The notes: generated by a model from the letters alone, not told the origin. A stretch of 64,000 bases of DNA from Sphingomonas sp. PAMC26645 (GCF_004795835.1 NZ_CP039249.1:2703001-2767000), one strand, 5' to 3'; counted from the stretch's first letter, positions 29,383-38,600 are shown. Made by a program: numbers and translations.

Positions 29383-30873
29383 ATGGCTCGCGGTTTCGAT
29401 GATGGACGAATGAAGACTGGCGTGATCCGGTCGGTGCTCGCGGCAACACCGCTGTTGATGGCAACCCCGTCGTTCGCGCAGGTTACGCCGCCGCCGGTCG
29501 TCCCGACCACGCCCGCTGCGATGCCAACGCCGACGCTCGCGCCGCCGGTGATCACCGTGCCGCCGCTGAGCGATACGCAGGCCGCGCTGCTCGACAGGCT
29601 GCTCAACGGCGACATCGTCGCGCAGGGCCTGAAGTCGGCCGCAACCGCGTCGACCACCGCGCCGAGCAAGGACGAACTCGTCCGCGCGGCACTCGACCAT
29701 GCCCGCGCGGTGCATGCCGGGCGGCTGAGCGAAGCCGACTTTCAGCGGGATTGGGGCCTGCGTCCGCCGGCGTACGATCCGACGCCTGCCTTTGCCGATG
29801 CCGTGCGGCTCGACCGGATCGCGGCATGGTTCGCGTCGTTACCGCCGCCCTATGCGGGGTATGACGGCCTGCGGAAGGGCCTCCAGAATTATCGGTCGAT
29901 CGCGTCGGCCGGCGGCTGGGCACCGCTTGCCTCCGGTCCCGACTTCACGATCGGCGCGACCGGTCCTCGCGTGATCGCGCTGCGTAAGCGTCTCGCGGCG
30001 GAGGACAAGGACGTTGCGACGAGCGGCGACCGGTTCGACGCGCCGCTGGTGGAAGCGGTACGCCGCGCGCAGCGTCGCTATGGCCTCAACCCCAGCGGGA
30101 TCGTGTCGACGCAAACGCTCGCCGCGCTCAATGTCACCGCAGGCGACCGCGTACGCCAGATCATGGCGAACATGGAACGCTGGCGCTGGCTGCCGCAGGA
30201 CCTGCCGCGCGATCGTATCCAGGTGAATATCGCTGCGGCCGTGCTGACGGTGTTCGACGGCGATACGCCGGTGCAGTCGATGCGCGCGGTGACGGGGCGC
30301 CCCGGCGACGAGACGCCGATGCTGTCCTCGACGATCCACAGCATCGTCATCAATCCGCCGTGGAACGTGCCGACGTCGATCGCGACCAAGGAACTGTGGC
30401 CGAAGGAAAAGGCCAACCCGGGCTATTTCAAGCGCAACGGCATCAAGGTGATCGACGGCACGCGGCTTCAGCAGCAGGCCGGCGACCAGAGCGCGCTGGG
30501 CCGGTTCAAGTTCGATTTCGCTAACGACTATTCGGTCTATCTCCACGATACACCGAGCCGTGCGAAGTTCGCGAGCTTCAGCCGGCTTGCGAGCCATGGC
30601 TGCGTTCGCCTTGAAAAGCCTGCGGAACTCGCCGACCTGCTGCTCAAGGGCGATCCGTCCTGGACGCCCGAGATGGTCGACGCCGCGGTCGCCAAGGGTG
30701 ACACGGTCCGTGCCCGTTTGGTAAAGCCGGTGTCGGTGTACCTGCTGTATTGGACCGCGTTTGCCAGCGGCAACGGCCAGATGAACTTCCGCGCCGATCC
30801 CTATAACTGGGACGGCACCCTCGCTTCCAAGATCGAGGCGCGCACCGCTCGCCAGACGATCGCCGCTCGTTGA
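29383..30873 (+). CDS. L,D-transpeptidase, YcbB/LdtD-like
   Basis: A 496-residue exported peptidoglycan cross-linking enzyme. A signal segment (GVIRSVLAATPLLMATPSFAQ) precedes a Pro/Thr-rich linker, a scaffold domain, and a peptidoglycan-binding repeat (about 190-245, VIALRKRLAAEDKD, RAQRRYGLNPSGIV). The catalytic YkuD domain follows (about 285-470) with SHGCVRLE; the nucleophile is Cys407. Two starts are possible, at 29383 or at an ATG nine codons later, which gives a more typical signal peptide. Just downstream is a small lipoprotein, probably cotranscribed. Confidence 0.93.
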   Translation: MARGFDDGRMKTGVIRSVLAATPLLMATPSFAQVTPPPVVPTTPAAMPTPTLAPPVITVPPLSDTQAALLDRLLNGDIVAQGLKSAATASTTAPSKDELVRAALDHARAVHAGRLSEADFQRDWGLRPPAYDPTPAFADAVRLDRIAAWFASLPPPYAGYDGLRKGLQNYRSIASAGGWAPLASGPDFTIGATGPRVIALRKRLAAEDKDVATSGDRFDAPLVEAVRRAQRRYGLNPSGIVSTQTLAALNVTAGDRVRQIMANMERWRWLPQDLPRDRIQVNIAAAVLTVFDGDTPVQSMRAVTGRPGDETPMLSSTIHSIVINPPWNVPTSIATKELWPKEKANPGYFKRNGIKVIDGTRLQQQAGDQSALGRFKFDFANDYSVYLHDTPSRAKFASFSRLASHGCVRLEKPAELADLLLKGDPSWTPEMVDAAVAKGDTVRARLVKPVSVYLLYWTAFASGNGQMNFRADPYNWDGTLASKIEARTARQTIAAR

Positions 30874-30884
30874 GAGGACCAGAC

Positions 30885-31229
30885 ATGACGATTTCCAACC
30901 GCACGCGTACCGCCATTGCCGGCGGCCTGCTTGCCGCGATGGCCATGGCAGGCTGCTCGCGCTCGGAGCCCGACCAGCCGCCGACCGATACCAACATGGT
31001 TGAGGATACCGGTGTGACCGAGTCCGAAGCCGCGCCGACGCCCGCGCCGGCGCCGGTCGAGACTGCACCGGTCGAGACTCCTCCGACGGTGAACGCGGTC
31101 GAGCCCGAACGCGAACCGCCAGTCGCGCCCGACGAGCAGATGCGCGACGATGCCGATGCGACGGGCATGACCGCGCGTGTAACGCGCGATGAGGCCCCGG
31201 CCGAGAACGACACCGTTCCTCAGCAGTAA
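30885..31229 (+). CDS. Small Pro/Glu-rich lipoprotein
   Basis: A 114-residue lipoprotein of unknown function. The signal (TAIAGGLLAAMAMAGC) ends in a lipobox with acylated Cys24. The mature part is low in complexity, rich in Pro, Ala, Thr and Glu (PAPAPVETAPVETPP), and seems unstructured. A GAGAGGA Shine-Dalgarno tract sits 5 bp before the ATG. It starts 11 bp after the L,D-transpeptidase and ends at a strong hairpin, so the two form a unit, perhaps an envelope-spacer function; that is inference. Confidence 0.8.
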   Translation: MTISNRTRTAIAGGLLAAMAMAGCSRSEPDQPPTDTNMVEDTGVTESEAAPTPAPAPVETAPVETPPTVNAVEPEREPPVAPDEQMRDDADATGMTARVTRDEAPAENDTVPQQ

Positions 31230-31250
31230 GCAAAACCATTCTACAACAGC

Positions 31251-31286
31251 GGCTTGGCAGCGTTACCTCGGTGAAGCTGCCAAGCC
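31251..31286. terminator. Bidirectional terminator-like hairpin
   Basis: GGCTTGGCAGC (31251-31261) pairs perfectly with GCTGCCAAGCC (31276-31286), an 11-bp stem with a 14-nt loop. It lies between the convergent lipoprotein and SulP genes. No long T-run follows on either side, so it is a stem-loop stop signal rather than a textbook intrinsic terminator. Confidence 0.7.
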
Positions 31287-31302
31287 TGTACGCTGCTGGA
31301 CG

Positions 31303-32775
31303 TTAGTCGAGCAGCAGGGGCGCGTGGCGATCGACCAGCGTCTCGCTCGCCGTGTTCAGCCCGACGACTTCGACGGTCGTGCCGTGACGCCGCAGCTTCG
31401 CCACCACATCCTCCAGCGCCGCTACAGCGGTGACATCCCATAGATGCGCACGCGTCAGGTCGATCCGCACTGCCCGCGCGGTCTCGCGAAGATCGAAGCG
31501 ATCCGCGAAGATATCCGCACTGGCGAAGAACACCTGCCCGCCGACACGATAGATTCGCGTGTCGCTCGCCGCGTCGTGCTCGACCGTGACGTCCATCAGC
31601 CGCGTGACCTTCCATGCGAAGAACACGCCGCTGAGCAGTACGCCGACACCGACGCCGAGCGACAGGTCGTGCGTCGCGACGGTGACAACCACGGTCGCGA
31701 CCATCACCACGCTCGACATCTTGGGATGCCGCGCAAGGTCGCGGATCGAGCCCCAGGAGAAGGTGCTGATCGACACCATGATCATGATCGCGACCAGCGC
31801 CGCGACCGGCACCTGCGCGACCCAAGGCCTGAGCGGTACCATGACAACCAGCAGGAACACGCCTGCGACCAGCGTCGACAGCCGTCCTCGCCCGCCATAG
31901 CGGACGTTGCCGACGGTCTGGCCGATCATGCCGCAACCGGCGATGCCACCGAATGCGCCCGCGGCGATGTTGGCGAGGCCCAGCCCGGTGCACTCGCGCG
32001 CCTTCGAACTCGTCGTCTCGGTCAGCTCGTCGACCACGCTGGCGGTCATCATCGATTCGAGCAACCCGACCGCGGCCATCGCCAGCGCATAGGGGGCGAC
32101 GATCCGCAACGTGTCCCAGGTGAATGGCACGTCGGGGATCCCGAACGACGGCAGCGTGGAGGGCAGCTTGCCGAGATCGCCGACCGTCTTGAGGGGCATC
32201 GGCACCCACATCGCGATCGCGGTCAGCACGACGATGCAGATCAGCGGCGACGGGATGGCGTTCGAGATGCGCGGCATGAGGTAGATGATCGCGAGACCAC
32301 CGGCGATCATCGCATAGGCCGGCCAACTGACGCCGACCATCTGCGGCACCTGCGCGGAGAAGATCAGGATTGCGAGTGCGTTGACGAACCCGGTGCGGAC
32401 CGACTTCGAGACGAACCGCATCAGCACGTCGAGCTTGGCGAGCCCGAACGCGATCTGGAGCAGCCCTGCGAGCATCGTCGCGACCAGCAGGTATTGCAGG
32501 CCGTGGGCGTGGACCAGCGCGGCGGCTACCAGCGCAACAGAGCCGGCCGCGCCGGAGATCATAGCTGGGCGCCCGCCGGCAAAGGCGATGACGATGCCGA
32601 TCACGAACGACGCGAACAGGCCGACTTCGGGATCGATGCCCGCGACGAACGAGAACGCGATGACTTCGGGGATAAGCGCGAACGTGCCCACCATGCCGGC
32701 GAGGATGTCGCGGCGTGCGGCGGTCGGGCCGCTGAACCATTCGGCTCGGTAACGAGAAAGAGATAAGGATGTCAT
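31303..32775 (-). CDS. SulP family anion transporter with STAS domain
   Basis: A 490-residue SulP/SLC26-type inner-membrane carrier. Ten to twelve hydrophobic helices cover residues 25-385, with the family blocks DILAGMVGTFALIPEVIAF and the Ala/Gly-rich PAMISGAAGSVALVAAALV. A STAS domain at about 395-490 (IYRVGGQVFFASADIF, DLTRAHLWDVTAVAALEDV) follows. The substrate may be sulfate or bicarbonate; this cannot be settled from motifs. A 180-bp leader with three possible stem-loops lies upstream on the same strand. Confidence 0.93.
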   Translation of the reverse strand: MTSLSLSRYRAEWFSGPTAARRDILAGMVGTFALIPEVIAFSFVAGIDPEVGLFASFVIGIVIAFAGGRPAMISGAAGSVALVAAALVHAHGLQYLLVATMLAGLLQIAFGLAKLDVLMRFVSKSVRTGFVNALAILIFSAQVPQMVGVSWPAYAMIAGGLAIIYLMPRISNAIPSPLICIVVLTAIAMWVPMPLKTVGDLGKLPSTLPSFGIPDVPFTWDTLRIVAPYALAMAAVGLLESMMTASVVDELTETTSSKARECTGLGLANIAAGAFGGIAGCGMIGQTVGNVRYGGRGRLSTLVAGVFLLVVMVPLRPWVAQVPVAALVAIMIMVSISTFSWGSIRDLARHPKMSSVVMVATVVVTVATHDLSLGVGVGVLLSGVFFAWKVTRLMDVTVEHDAASDTRIYRVGGQVFFASADIFADRFDLRETARAVRIDLTRAHLWDVTAVAALEDVVAKLRRHGTTVEVVGLNTASETLVDRHAPLLLD

Positions 32776-32960
32776 GGATGTATCCGCATAGGACGCACGA
32801 ACCGCGGCGCTGTCTTGGCAGGCGGTTCACTTCAGAGGCGTCGTTGCGTTGTCCGGCGGATCGGCGGCCGGAATAGCCACCCGGAATTGCACCGGGTCCA
32901 GGGCGAATGGGTGCTCGTTAGCGGCGCGTGAGGCTCTATGCAACATTCGGCCCAGCCCCC
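32776..32960 (-). promoter_or_regulatory. Candidate structured 5' leader of the SulP gene
   Basis: The long non-coding stretch before the SulP start can form, in the direction of transcription, three stem-loops: ACCCGG/CCGGGT (32897-32879, 7-nt loop), CCGGC/GCCGG (32871-32853), and GAACCGC/GCGGTTC (32828-32799) with an inner CTG/CAG helix. The last ends about 24 nt before the ATG, where it could affect ribosome access. No known riboswitch class could be assigned. This is a candidate cis-regulatory RNA only. Confidence 0.35.
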
Positions 32961-32963
32961 CGC

Positions 32964-32993
32964 CCGTCATCCTGACTTTTGTCAGGATGACGG
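32964..32993. terminator. Perfect 13-bp hairpin (REP-like or terminator)
   Basis: CCGTCATCCTGAC (32964-32976) and GTCAGGATGACGG (32981-32993) form a perfect 13-bp stem with a TTTT loop, just downstream of the DUF488 gene on the minus strand. The CCGTCATCC flank echoes the CCCGTCAT flank of the family A variant at 18.86 kb. Confidence 0.6.
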
Positions 32994-33019
32994 AGCGTTT
33001 GAAGCGAGTTCGACCTCTC

Positions 33020-33463
33020 CTAAGTGAACAGATCCACCACCTCGGTCCCCTCGCCTACCGCCTGCAGCAGCAAGGTACGGTGGCAATGGCACGGGTCTCG
33101 TTCGTAACAGAGCAGCGCGCTCGGCTTCTCCGCCGCCAGCCCGAGCATCATCGCTGCGGCCGCCTGCGCCTCGGGAAGCTCGAGCTGTTCGTCATACACC
33201 GCGGTCAACGTCGCGACGTCGCCCTTCTTGGCCGCATCACGTCCACGCTTCGGCGTCCCAAGCGCCTTCAGGTGCACGTAATCGATCTCGACCTCGCGTA
33301 ACGAAGCGGCAAGCGAGGTCTTCGAAAAGCCTGGTCGCCGCGACAGCGGGAGCGCGCGGACGTCGATCACCCGCTCCACCCCCGCCGCCTTCAATGCCGC
33401 GAGGAAATCGGCCATCGTCGTGGCCTCATAGCCGATCGTGAAGATCTTCGTCGGGTCTGTCAT
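33020..33463 (-). CDS. DUF488 family protein
   Basis: A 147-residue DUF488 protein. The N-terminal [21 protein letters not shown] and [15 protein letters not shown] and the C-terminal cysteine/histidine block [11 protein letters not shown] are diagnostic. The biochemical function is unknown. A start ten codons further upstream exists, but [13 protein letters not shown] fits the family length. It is transcribed divergently from trmFO with 58 bp between starts. Confidence 0.92.
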   Translation of the reverse strand: MTDPTKIFTIGYEATTMADFLAALKAAGVERVIDVRALPLSRRPGFSKTSLAASLREVEIDYVHLKALGTPKRGRDAAKKGDVATLTAVYDEQLELPEAQAAAAMMLGLAAEKPSALLCYERDPCHCHRTLLLQAVGEGTEVVDLFT

Positions 33464-33521
33464 GCAGGCGAAGTGGTATTGCGGACCTGACACGGCAAGC
33501 GTCCGACGCTATCTGACCCGA

Positions 33522-34889
33522 ATGACCCACGATATCCATGTCATCGGCGGCGGGCTCGCCGGTTCCGAAGCCGCCTGGCAACTTGCCGAAGCCGGCCTCA
33601 AGGTCCGCCTGTCCGAAATGCGCGGCGGCGGTGAAGAAACGCCTGCGCACCAGACCGACGGCCTCGCCGAACTCGTTTGTTCGAACAGTTTTCGGTCGGA
33701 CGATGCCGAAGCCAACGCGGTTGGGCTGCTCCATCAGGAGCTGCGCACGCTTAACTCGCTGATCATGCGGCAGGCGGACGTTCACCGCGTCCCCGCCGGC
33801 TCCGCGCTCGCCGTCGACCGCGATAATTTCTCGGCCAGCGTGACGGAGGCTATCGACCAGCACCCGAACATTACGCTCATTCGCGAACGCATCGACGCAC
33901 TGCCGGATGGCCCGACGATCATCGCCACCGGTCCCCTCACCGCCGCCTCGCTTGCCGCGGGTATCGGCGCGGAGACCGGCCGTGAGGCGCTGGCGTTCTT
34001 CGACGCGCTCGCGCCCATCGTCCACCGCGATTCGATCGACATGGACACGGCTTGGTTCGCGTCGCGCTGGGACAAGGGTGAGGGCAAGGATTACATCAAC
34101 TGCCCGATGGACAAGGACCAGTATCTGGCCTTCCACCAGGGCCTGATCGACGGCGAGAAGACCCCGTTCAAGGAGTGGGAGAAAGACACGCCCTATTTCG
34201 ACGGCTGCATGCCGATCGAGGTGATGGCGGAGCGCGGCGTCGATACACTGCGCTATGGCCCGATGAAGCCGGTCGGGCTCGACAACCCGAAGACCGGGCG
34301 CTGGCCGCACGCCGTCGTCCAGCTTCGCCAGGACAATGCGCAGGGCACGCTGTGGAACATCGTCGGCTTCCAGACCAAGATGAAGCACGCCGACCAGGTC
34401 CGCCTGTTCCGGACGATCCCCGGCCTAGAGAACGCCGAGTTCGCGCGGCTGGGCGGACTGCATCGCAACACCTTCATCCGCTCGCCCGAACTGCTCGATG
34501 AGACGCTGCGGTTGAAGTCGCGCCCGAACATCCGGTTCGCCGGCCAGATCACCGGTTGCGAAGGCTATATCGAGAGCTGCGGGATCGGCATGCTCGCGGG
34601 GCTGTTCGCGGCGGCCGAACTCACCGGCAAGACGCTCACGCCTCCGCCGTATGCGACGGCACTCGGTGCACTGCTCGGCCACATCACCGGTGGCGCAGAG
34701 GTCGAGACGTATCAGCCGATGAACGTGAACTTCGGGCTGTTCCCGCCGATCACGGGCCGCACCAAGAAGGCGGATCGCAAGCGGATGTATACCGACCGTG
34801 GCCGCGCGGCGCTCGCAGAGTGGCTCAACTCTCCTCGGCAACAGGCTGAACCGGCGGACAATTCACCCGAGCTGGCCCCTTCCGCTTGA
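33522..34889 (+). CDS. trmFO: tRNA (m5U54) methyltransferase, folate-dependent TrmFO
   Basis: TrmFO methylates U54 in the T-loop of tRNA using methylene-tetrahydrofolate and FAD. The 455 residues start with the FAD dinucleotide fold [19 protein letters not shown]. Family blocks [39 protein letters not shown] and [15 protein letters not shown] follow; the catalytic cysteines lie in such conserved Cys blocks. The frame is open upstream, but the ATG directly before the Rossmann strand was chosen. Its 3' end overlaps the convergent EF-hand gene by 65 bp. Confidence 0.96.
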   Translation: MTHDIHVIGGGLAGSEAAWQLAEAGLKVRLSEMRGGGEETPAHQTDGLAELVCSNSFRSDDAEANAVGLLHQELRTLNSLIMRQADVHRVPAGSALAVDRDNFSASVTEAIDQHPNITLIRERIDALPDGPTIIATGPLTAASLAAGIGAETGREALAFFDALAPIVHRDSIDMDTAWFASRWDKGEGKDYINCPMDKDQYLAFHQGLIDGEKTPFKEWEKDTPYFDGCMPIEVMAERGVDTLRYGPMKPVGLDNPKTGRWPHAVVQLRQDNAQGTLWNIVGFQTKMKHADQVRLFRTIPGLENAEFARLGGLHRNTFIRSPELLDETLRLKSRPNIRFAGQITGCEGYIESCGIGMLAGLFAAAELTGKTLTPPPYATALGALLGHITGGAEVETYQPMNVNFGLFPPITGRTKKADRKRMYTDRGRAALAEWLNSPRQQAEPADNSPELAPSA

Positions 34890-35296
34890 CCGCCGTCGTG
34901 GCAAATTCCGGGGCGGTCATCGCGCCGGATTTGTCACGGTCGGCGTCGGCGAACTTGGTTGTCGCCTTCACCGCCCATTCGTCGAACGACAGCTTGCCAT
35001 CGCCGTCCACGTCCAGCCGCGCGTAAGCCTTGCGCCGCTGGACCAGATATTCTTCGCGCGTGATCTTCGCGTCGCGGTCCTTGTCGTAGCGATCGAACCG
35101 CTTCTGCTCGCGGGTTTTTTTCAGTCGCCTCGGGCGCGGCATCGGGTAGCGGATCCGATGTGACCGCTCCGCTGCCAACCTGTGCCACGGGTTGCGGCGG
35201 TAGTAGCGGACCAGGCCGCGCCTTCCCGCTAAAAAACATGAACCCTGCCGCGATCAACGCGATCACGGCCGCCCCACCCGCCAGATATCGCCACAT
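34825..35296 (-). pseudogene. EF-hand membrane-anchored protein, split by a +1 frameshift in an A7 run
   Basis: The N-terminal part, WRYLAGGAAVIALIAAGFMFF then a Pro-rich linker to PEATEK, is in one frame; the C-terminal part, TREQKRFDRYDKDRDAKITR onward with three EF-hand loops (DKDRDAKITREE, DVDGDGKLSFDE, DADRDKSGAMTAPE), is in another. The frames meet at seven adenines (plus-strand T7 at 35115-35121). Deleting one A restores a single, family-like protein of about 156 residues (EATEKTREQKRF). It may be a sequencing error, a true mutation, or a slippage-expressed gene. The 3' end overlaps trmFO antisense. Another start five codons upstream is possible. Confidence 0.8.
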
Positions 35297-35361
35297 CGAC
35301 GCCGCCCCCATTGCCCAGCGCGCACGCTAGGCCTCGCCGCAGACGATCCCCATCCGATTGG

Positions 35362-36015
35362 TCAGTATCCGGTCAATCTATGCCAAGCCAACCGCACCAC
35401 GCGCTTCGGACTGCCGGATCCAGCGGCTCCGGACGTCATGTCGAACCGGGCTGACACGGCAAGCGCCCCCAGAGCGCGCGCCGATGAAGGCCATCGGCCC
35501 TGCAAAGCTTGATCGAGCGCCGCTCTCGCCCGAACACGGGCCAACTCACGACCTGCCGTCTCCGTCAGCTTCTGCGCGAGATCGGCCAGCGCCCACCCCT
35601 CTCCCGCAAGGCCGATCCGGTCGTCGGTCACCGACACGATCGTCGCCGCGAGATCGAACAGACGCCGTCCACGATCGCGTGCGAAACGCTCGATCGCGCC
35701 TGCATCGAGATCGGGCTCGAGCAGCGCTTCCCAACCATCGGTCAACTTGCCCAGCATCGCGCCCGATACCCCGAATGGCAGTACCTCGTTCTGAAGTGCC
35801 GCCAGCACGGGTTCGGCGGGCGCCGGAACCGTATCGAGACGGCCGAGCGTTTCGTACCACCATGTCAGTCGCATCTGGCCTATGATCGGCTCGCGCGTCG
35901 TTCGGACGATTGCCCCCAGAGTTTCATCAAGCGAGAACAGCGTTTTGAGCGCCTGACGGGTTTCTGGGGGGGCATAGCTGAGCGCAAGCCTTTGCTCGGG
36001 ATTGGGCGATATCAT
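35362..36015 (-). CDS. Squalene/phytoene-synthase-like protein, probably non-catalytic
   Basis: A 217-residue protein of the squalene/phytoene synthase superfamily, recognised by FSLDETLGAIVRTTREPIIG and the QMRLTWWYETL block. The usual catalytic aspartate-rich motifs (DxxxD type) are not visible: the first is reduced to one Asp and the second region (GEGWALADLAQ) lacks the pair. It is closer to the short NDUFAF6-like branch, where roles in respiratory-complex assembly are known in mitochondria. A longer reading adds 50 residues with no similarity. The direct function is uncertain. Confidence 0.75.
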   Translation of the reverse strand: MISPNPEQRLALSYAPPETRQALKTLFSLDETLGAIVRTTREPIIGQMRLTWWYETLGRLDTVPAPAEPVLAALQNEVLPFGVSGAMLGKLTDGWEALLEPDLDAGAIERFARDRGRRLFDLAATIVSVTDDRIGLAGEGWALADLAQKLTETAGRELARVRARAALDQALQGRWPSSARALGALAVSARFDMTSGAAGSGSPKRVVRLAWHRLTGY

Positions 36016-36106
36016 CCCGACGCAATAGCGAAGCGTAGGGCGCACCGCATCTATTCCCGGGCTTGTTAACCATGTTCCTTGAGCCGGGCTTACCGGATCG
36101 TCGCGC

Positions 36107-36113
36107 AAGGAGG
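36107..36113 (+). promoter_or_regulatory. Strong Shine-Dalgarno deciding the tadG-like start
   Basis: AAGGAGG lies 4 bases before an in-frame GTG at 36118. No comparable tract precedes the ATG at 36151, so GTG is the better start. Confidence 0.6.
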
Positions 36114-36117
36114 CAGC

Positions 36118-38010
36118 GTGGTCGATACCGATCGACGTCAGGGACTTAGCATGCGCATCAATCACAGCAAACGGGCGGATACGCCGACCACCGTGCTGGG
36201 GCGGCTGAGAACGGACGTCCGCGGCAATACGCTTGCGATCATGGCGGCGTCGCTGATCCCGTTGGCGGCGCTGGCGGGATCGGCGATCGACGTGGCGCGC
36301 ATGTATGTGGTCAAGGTAAGGTTGCAGCAGGCGTGCGATGCCGGCGCACTTGCCGGTCGCAAGTTCATGACGAGCAGCAACGCCACCACGCTCGACTCGA
36401 CTGCAACAGCACAGGCCAACGCGTTCTTCAAAAACAACTTTCGGTTGGGCTGGCTGGGTACGAAGACCGCGGATTTTACCCCGTCCAAGACGTCCGACCA
36501 GCAGGTTGCCGGCATCGCCAAGTCGGTCGTTCCGATGACGATCATGAAGATGTTCGCAGCGCCGGACGTCACGCTCACCGTGACGTGCGAAGCGCGGTAC
36601 GACGTGGCCGACACCGACGTCATGTTCATCCTCGACACGACCGGGTCGATGACCTGCGCGCCTTCCGAGACGGGTGGGTGCACGATGACCAACGAGACCT
36701 ATACGCGTCCCGACGGGACTCCGGGTTATTCCTACACGGAAAAACCGACGTCACGGATCGTCGCGCTCCGCAACGCCGTCATGGTCTTCTACGACACGCT
36801 CGCCGCCAACGCCGATCCGTCGACGCATATTCGCTATGGCTTCGTGCCCTATACTTCGACGGTGAACGTCGGCGCGGCGATCACGGCGATCGACCCCAAT
36901 TACCTCGTCAAGAACTGGTCCTATCAGTCGCGGCGGATCGTCGGGGATGACGCGGTCGGGAATCCGCGGTCGTCGAGCACCAGGACCTCGCAGGCGAACT
37001 GTACGGCAGCAGCAGGCCGGTATCCGCCGACTGGCTACAACAGCGCGGGCGAAGCAGTCGTTCGGAGATCGAGTTGGAGTTCATTTAACGGCGGCACGTG
37101 CACCCTGTCGGACCAGACGGTGGTTCCGCTGTGGCGCTATGCCAAGACGCCCTTGATGGACGTATCGCGGTATGTTGCCGGTGACTACGTCGCCGATCCC
37201 AGCAAGCTGAACGGCCCCAACGACAATCGGTGGCAGGGATGCATCGAGGAACGCGATACGACTTCGAGTACTTCGTTCGATCCCGCAAACTTGCCTGACG
37301 ATTTGGACCCCGACTACGTGCCCGACAGCGACGCCACGCGCTGGAAGCCATTATGGCCCCAGCAATACTATTATCGGTATGATTACGACAGCATTGACGT
37401 TGGCGACCGTGATTATCCTGGATCGTTTCAGAATTACGGTGGTGATCCCGCATATCTGAAGTCAGGTTTTGTGTCGTGCGGCAAGCCGGCGCGGAGGCTC
37501 GCGCCGATGAGTCGCAACGACGTCAGCGGTTACGTCAATGCCACGGACTTTCGGGCCATTGGGGGCACGTATCACGATACCGGCATGATCTGGGGCATGC
37601 GGTTCATATCCCCGACGGGTATATTCAAGGACGATACCGCGGCCTGGCCCGGCCGCAACGCCCCCAATCGCTATATCGTGTTCATGACCGATGGCGCGAT
37701 GTTACCGAACGCCAGTATTTACGGGATGTACGGCGTCGAGCGGTATGACGAACGCGTAACCGGCGGCAACTATCCCGACATGGACGATTATACTGCACGG
37801 CATAACGCCCGGTTCCTCGCAGAGTGCGACGCCGCGCGGGCTCGCAACATCCGGGTCTATGTCGTCGCGCTGGGCGATGCCATCACTAACGAGGAAAAGG
37901 CTTGCGCGACCACGACCGCGATGGCGTTCGCGCCAAAATCCGACAAGGATTTGCGGGATGTATTCCAGAATATCGCGACGCAGGTTGCGATGCTGCGGGT
38001 GTCCAAGTGA
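36118..38010 (+). CDS. TadG-like pilus-assembly protein with von Willebrand A domain
   Basis: A 630-residue protein. A cytoplasmic N-terminus is followed by one membrane helix with the TadE/TadG-type sequence (GNTLAIMAASLIPLAALAGS) and the processed-pilin-like VRLQQACDAGALAG. A periplasmic vWA region starts with the metal-site motif FILDTTGSM (D-x-T-x-S form) and ends near VYVVALGDAITNEEKAC. Between the vWA strands lies a long Tyr/Asp/Ser-rich insert (about residues 270-440). It starts a three-gene unit with two TadE-like genes, overlapping by 4 bp. No other Tad secretion gene is nearby. Confidence 0.87.
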   Translation: MVDTDRRQGLSMRINHSKRADTPTTVLGRLRTDVRGNTLAIMAASLIPLAALAGSAIDVARMYVVKVRLQQACDAGALAGRKFMTSSNATTLDSTATAQANAFFKNNFRLGWLGTKTADFTPSKTSDQQVAGIAKSVVPMTIMKMFAAPDVTLTVTCEARYDVADTDVMFILDTTGSMTCAPSETGGCTMTNETYTRPDGTPGYSYTEKPTSRIVALRNAVMVFYDTLAANADPSTHIRYGFVPYTSTVNVGAAITAIDPNYLVKNWSYQSRRIVGDDAVGNPRSSSTRTSQANCTAAAGRYPPTGYNSAGEAVVRRSSWSSFNGGTCTLSDQTVVPLWRYAKTPLMDVSRYVAGDYVADPSKLNGPNDNRWQGCIEERDTTSSTSFDPANLPDDLDPDYVPDSDATRWKPLWPQQYYYRYDYDSIDVGDRDYPGSFQNYGGDPAYLKSGFVSCGKPARRLAPMSRNDVSGYVNATDFRAIGGTYHDTGMIWGMRFISPTGIFKDDTAAWPGRNAPNRYIVFMTDGAMLPNASIYGMYGVERYDERVTGGNYPDMDDYTARHNARFLAECDAARARNIRVYVVALGDAITNEEKACATTTAMAFAPKSDKDLRDVFQNIATQVAMLRVSK

Positions 38011-38600
38011 CCCGGCGCCGCAAGGTCTCGTCGCTTGCACTCGATCGGACCGGTGCGACGATCATCGAGTTCGCGATCGTCCTTCCCGTCATGCTGGCGA
38101 TGATCATGGGCCTGGGTGAACTGATCTATCAGACCTATGTCCAGTCCATTCTCGACGGTGCGCTTCAAAAGGCTGGACGGGATTCCGCTATCCAGGGTGG
38201 TTCGGAGAACACCGCGGTCATCGATTCCAAGGTGGCGACGATGGTGCAGAGTATCGCCGCGCAAGCGACCTTCTCCGCGACCCGCAAAAGCTACGCCAGC
38301 TTCAGTTCGGTCAATCCGGAACCGTTTACGGATACCAACGGCAACGGCGTCCGTGATCCCAAGGAATGCTTCGACGATATCAACGGGAACAACACCTATG
38401 ATCTCGATCCGGGCAAGACTGGTCAGGGCGGTGCCGACGACGTCACGCTGTATACGGTCACCGTCGTCTATCCCCGCCTGTTTCCGGTCATGAGTTTCTT
38501 CGGGGTTGCGCCAACCCAGACGATTCGCGCCAAGACCCTGCTCAAGAACCAGCCCTATGCGACGCAAACCACGATTACGGTAAAGTCGGTATGCACATGA
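38007..38600 (+). CDS. TadE-like protein with a calcium-binding-type loop
   Basis: A 197-residue TadE-family minor pseudopilin. The membrane helix starts with GATIIEFAIVLPVMLAMIMG, containing the conserved IEFA core. The periplasmic part includes two Asp/Asn-rich loops, DTNGNGVRDPKECFDDINGN and the following NNTYDLDPG, which look like dockerin or EF-hand type Ca2+ sites. The GTG start overlaps the tadG-like stop (GTGA); the stop overlaps the third gene. Confidence 0.87.
   Translation: MTRRRKVSSLALDRTGATIIEFAIVLPVMLAMIMGLGELIYQTYVQSILDGALQKAGRDSAIQGGSENTAVIDSKVATMVQSIAAQATFSATRKSYASFSSVNPEPFTDTNGNGVRDPKECFDDINGNNTYDLDPGKTGQGGADDVTLYTVTVVYPRLFPVMSFFGVAPTQTIRAKTLLKNQPYATQTTITVKSVCT

Noticed and set aside
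32860..32960. Cobalamin riboswitch upstream of the SulP gene (CCGGTGCAATTCCGGG resembles part of one)
   Set aside because: Only a short loop resemblance; no B12-box-like sequence or the usual extended core could be found, and the gene is not a typical target.
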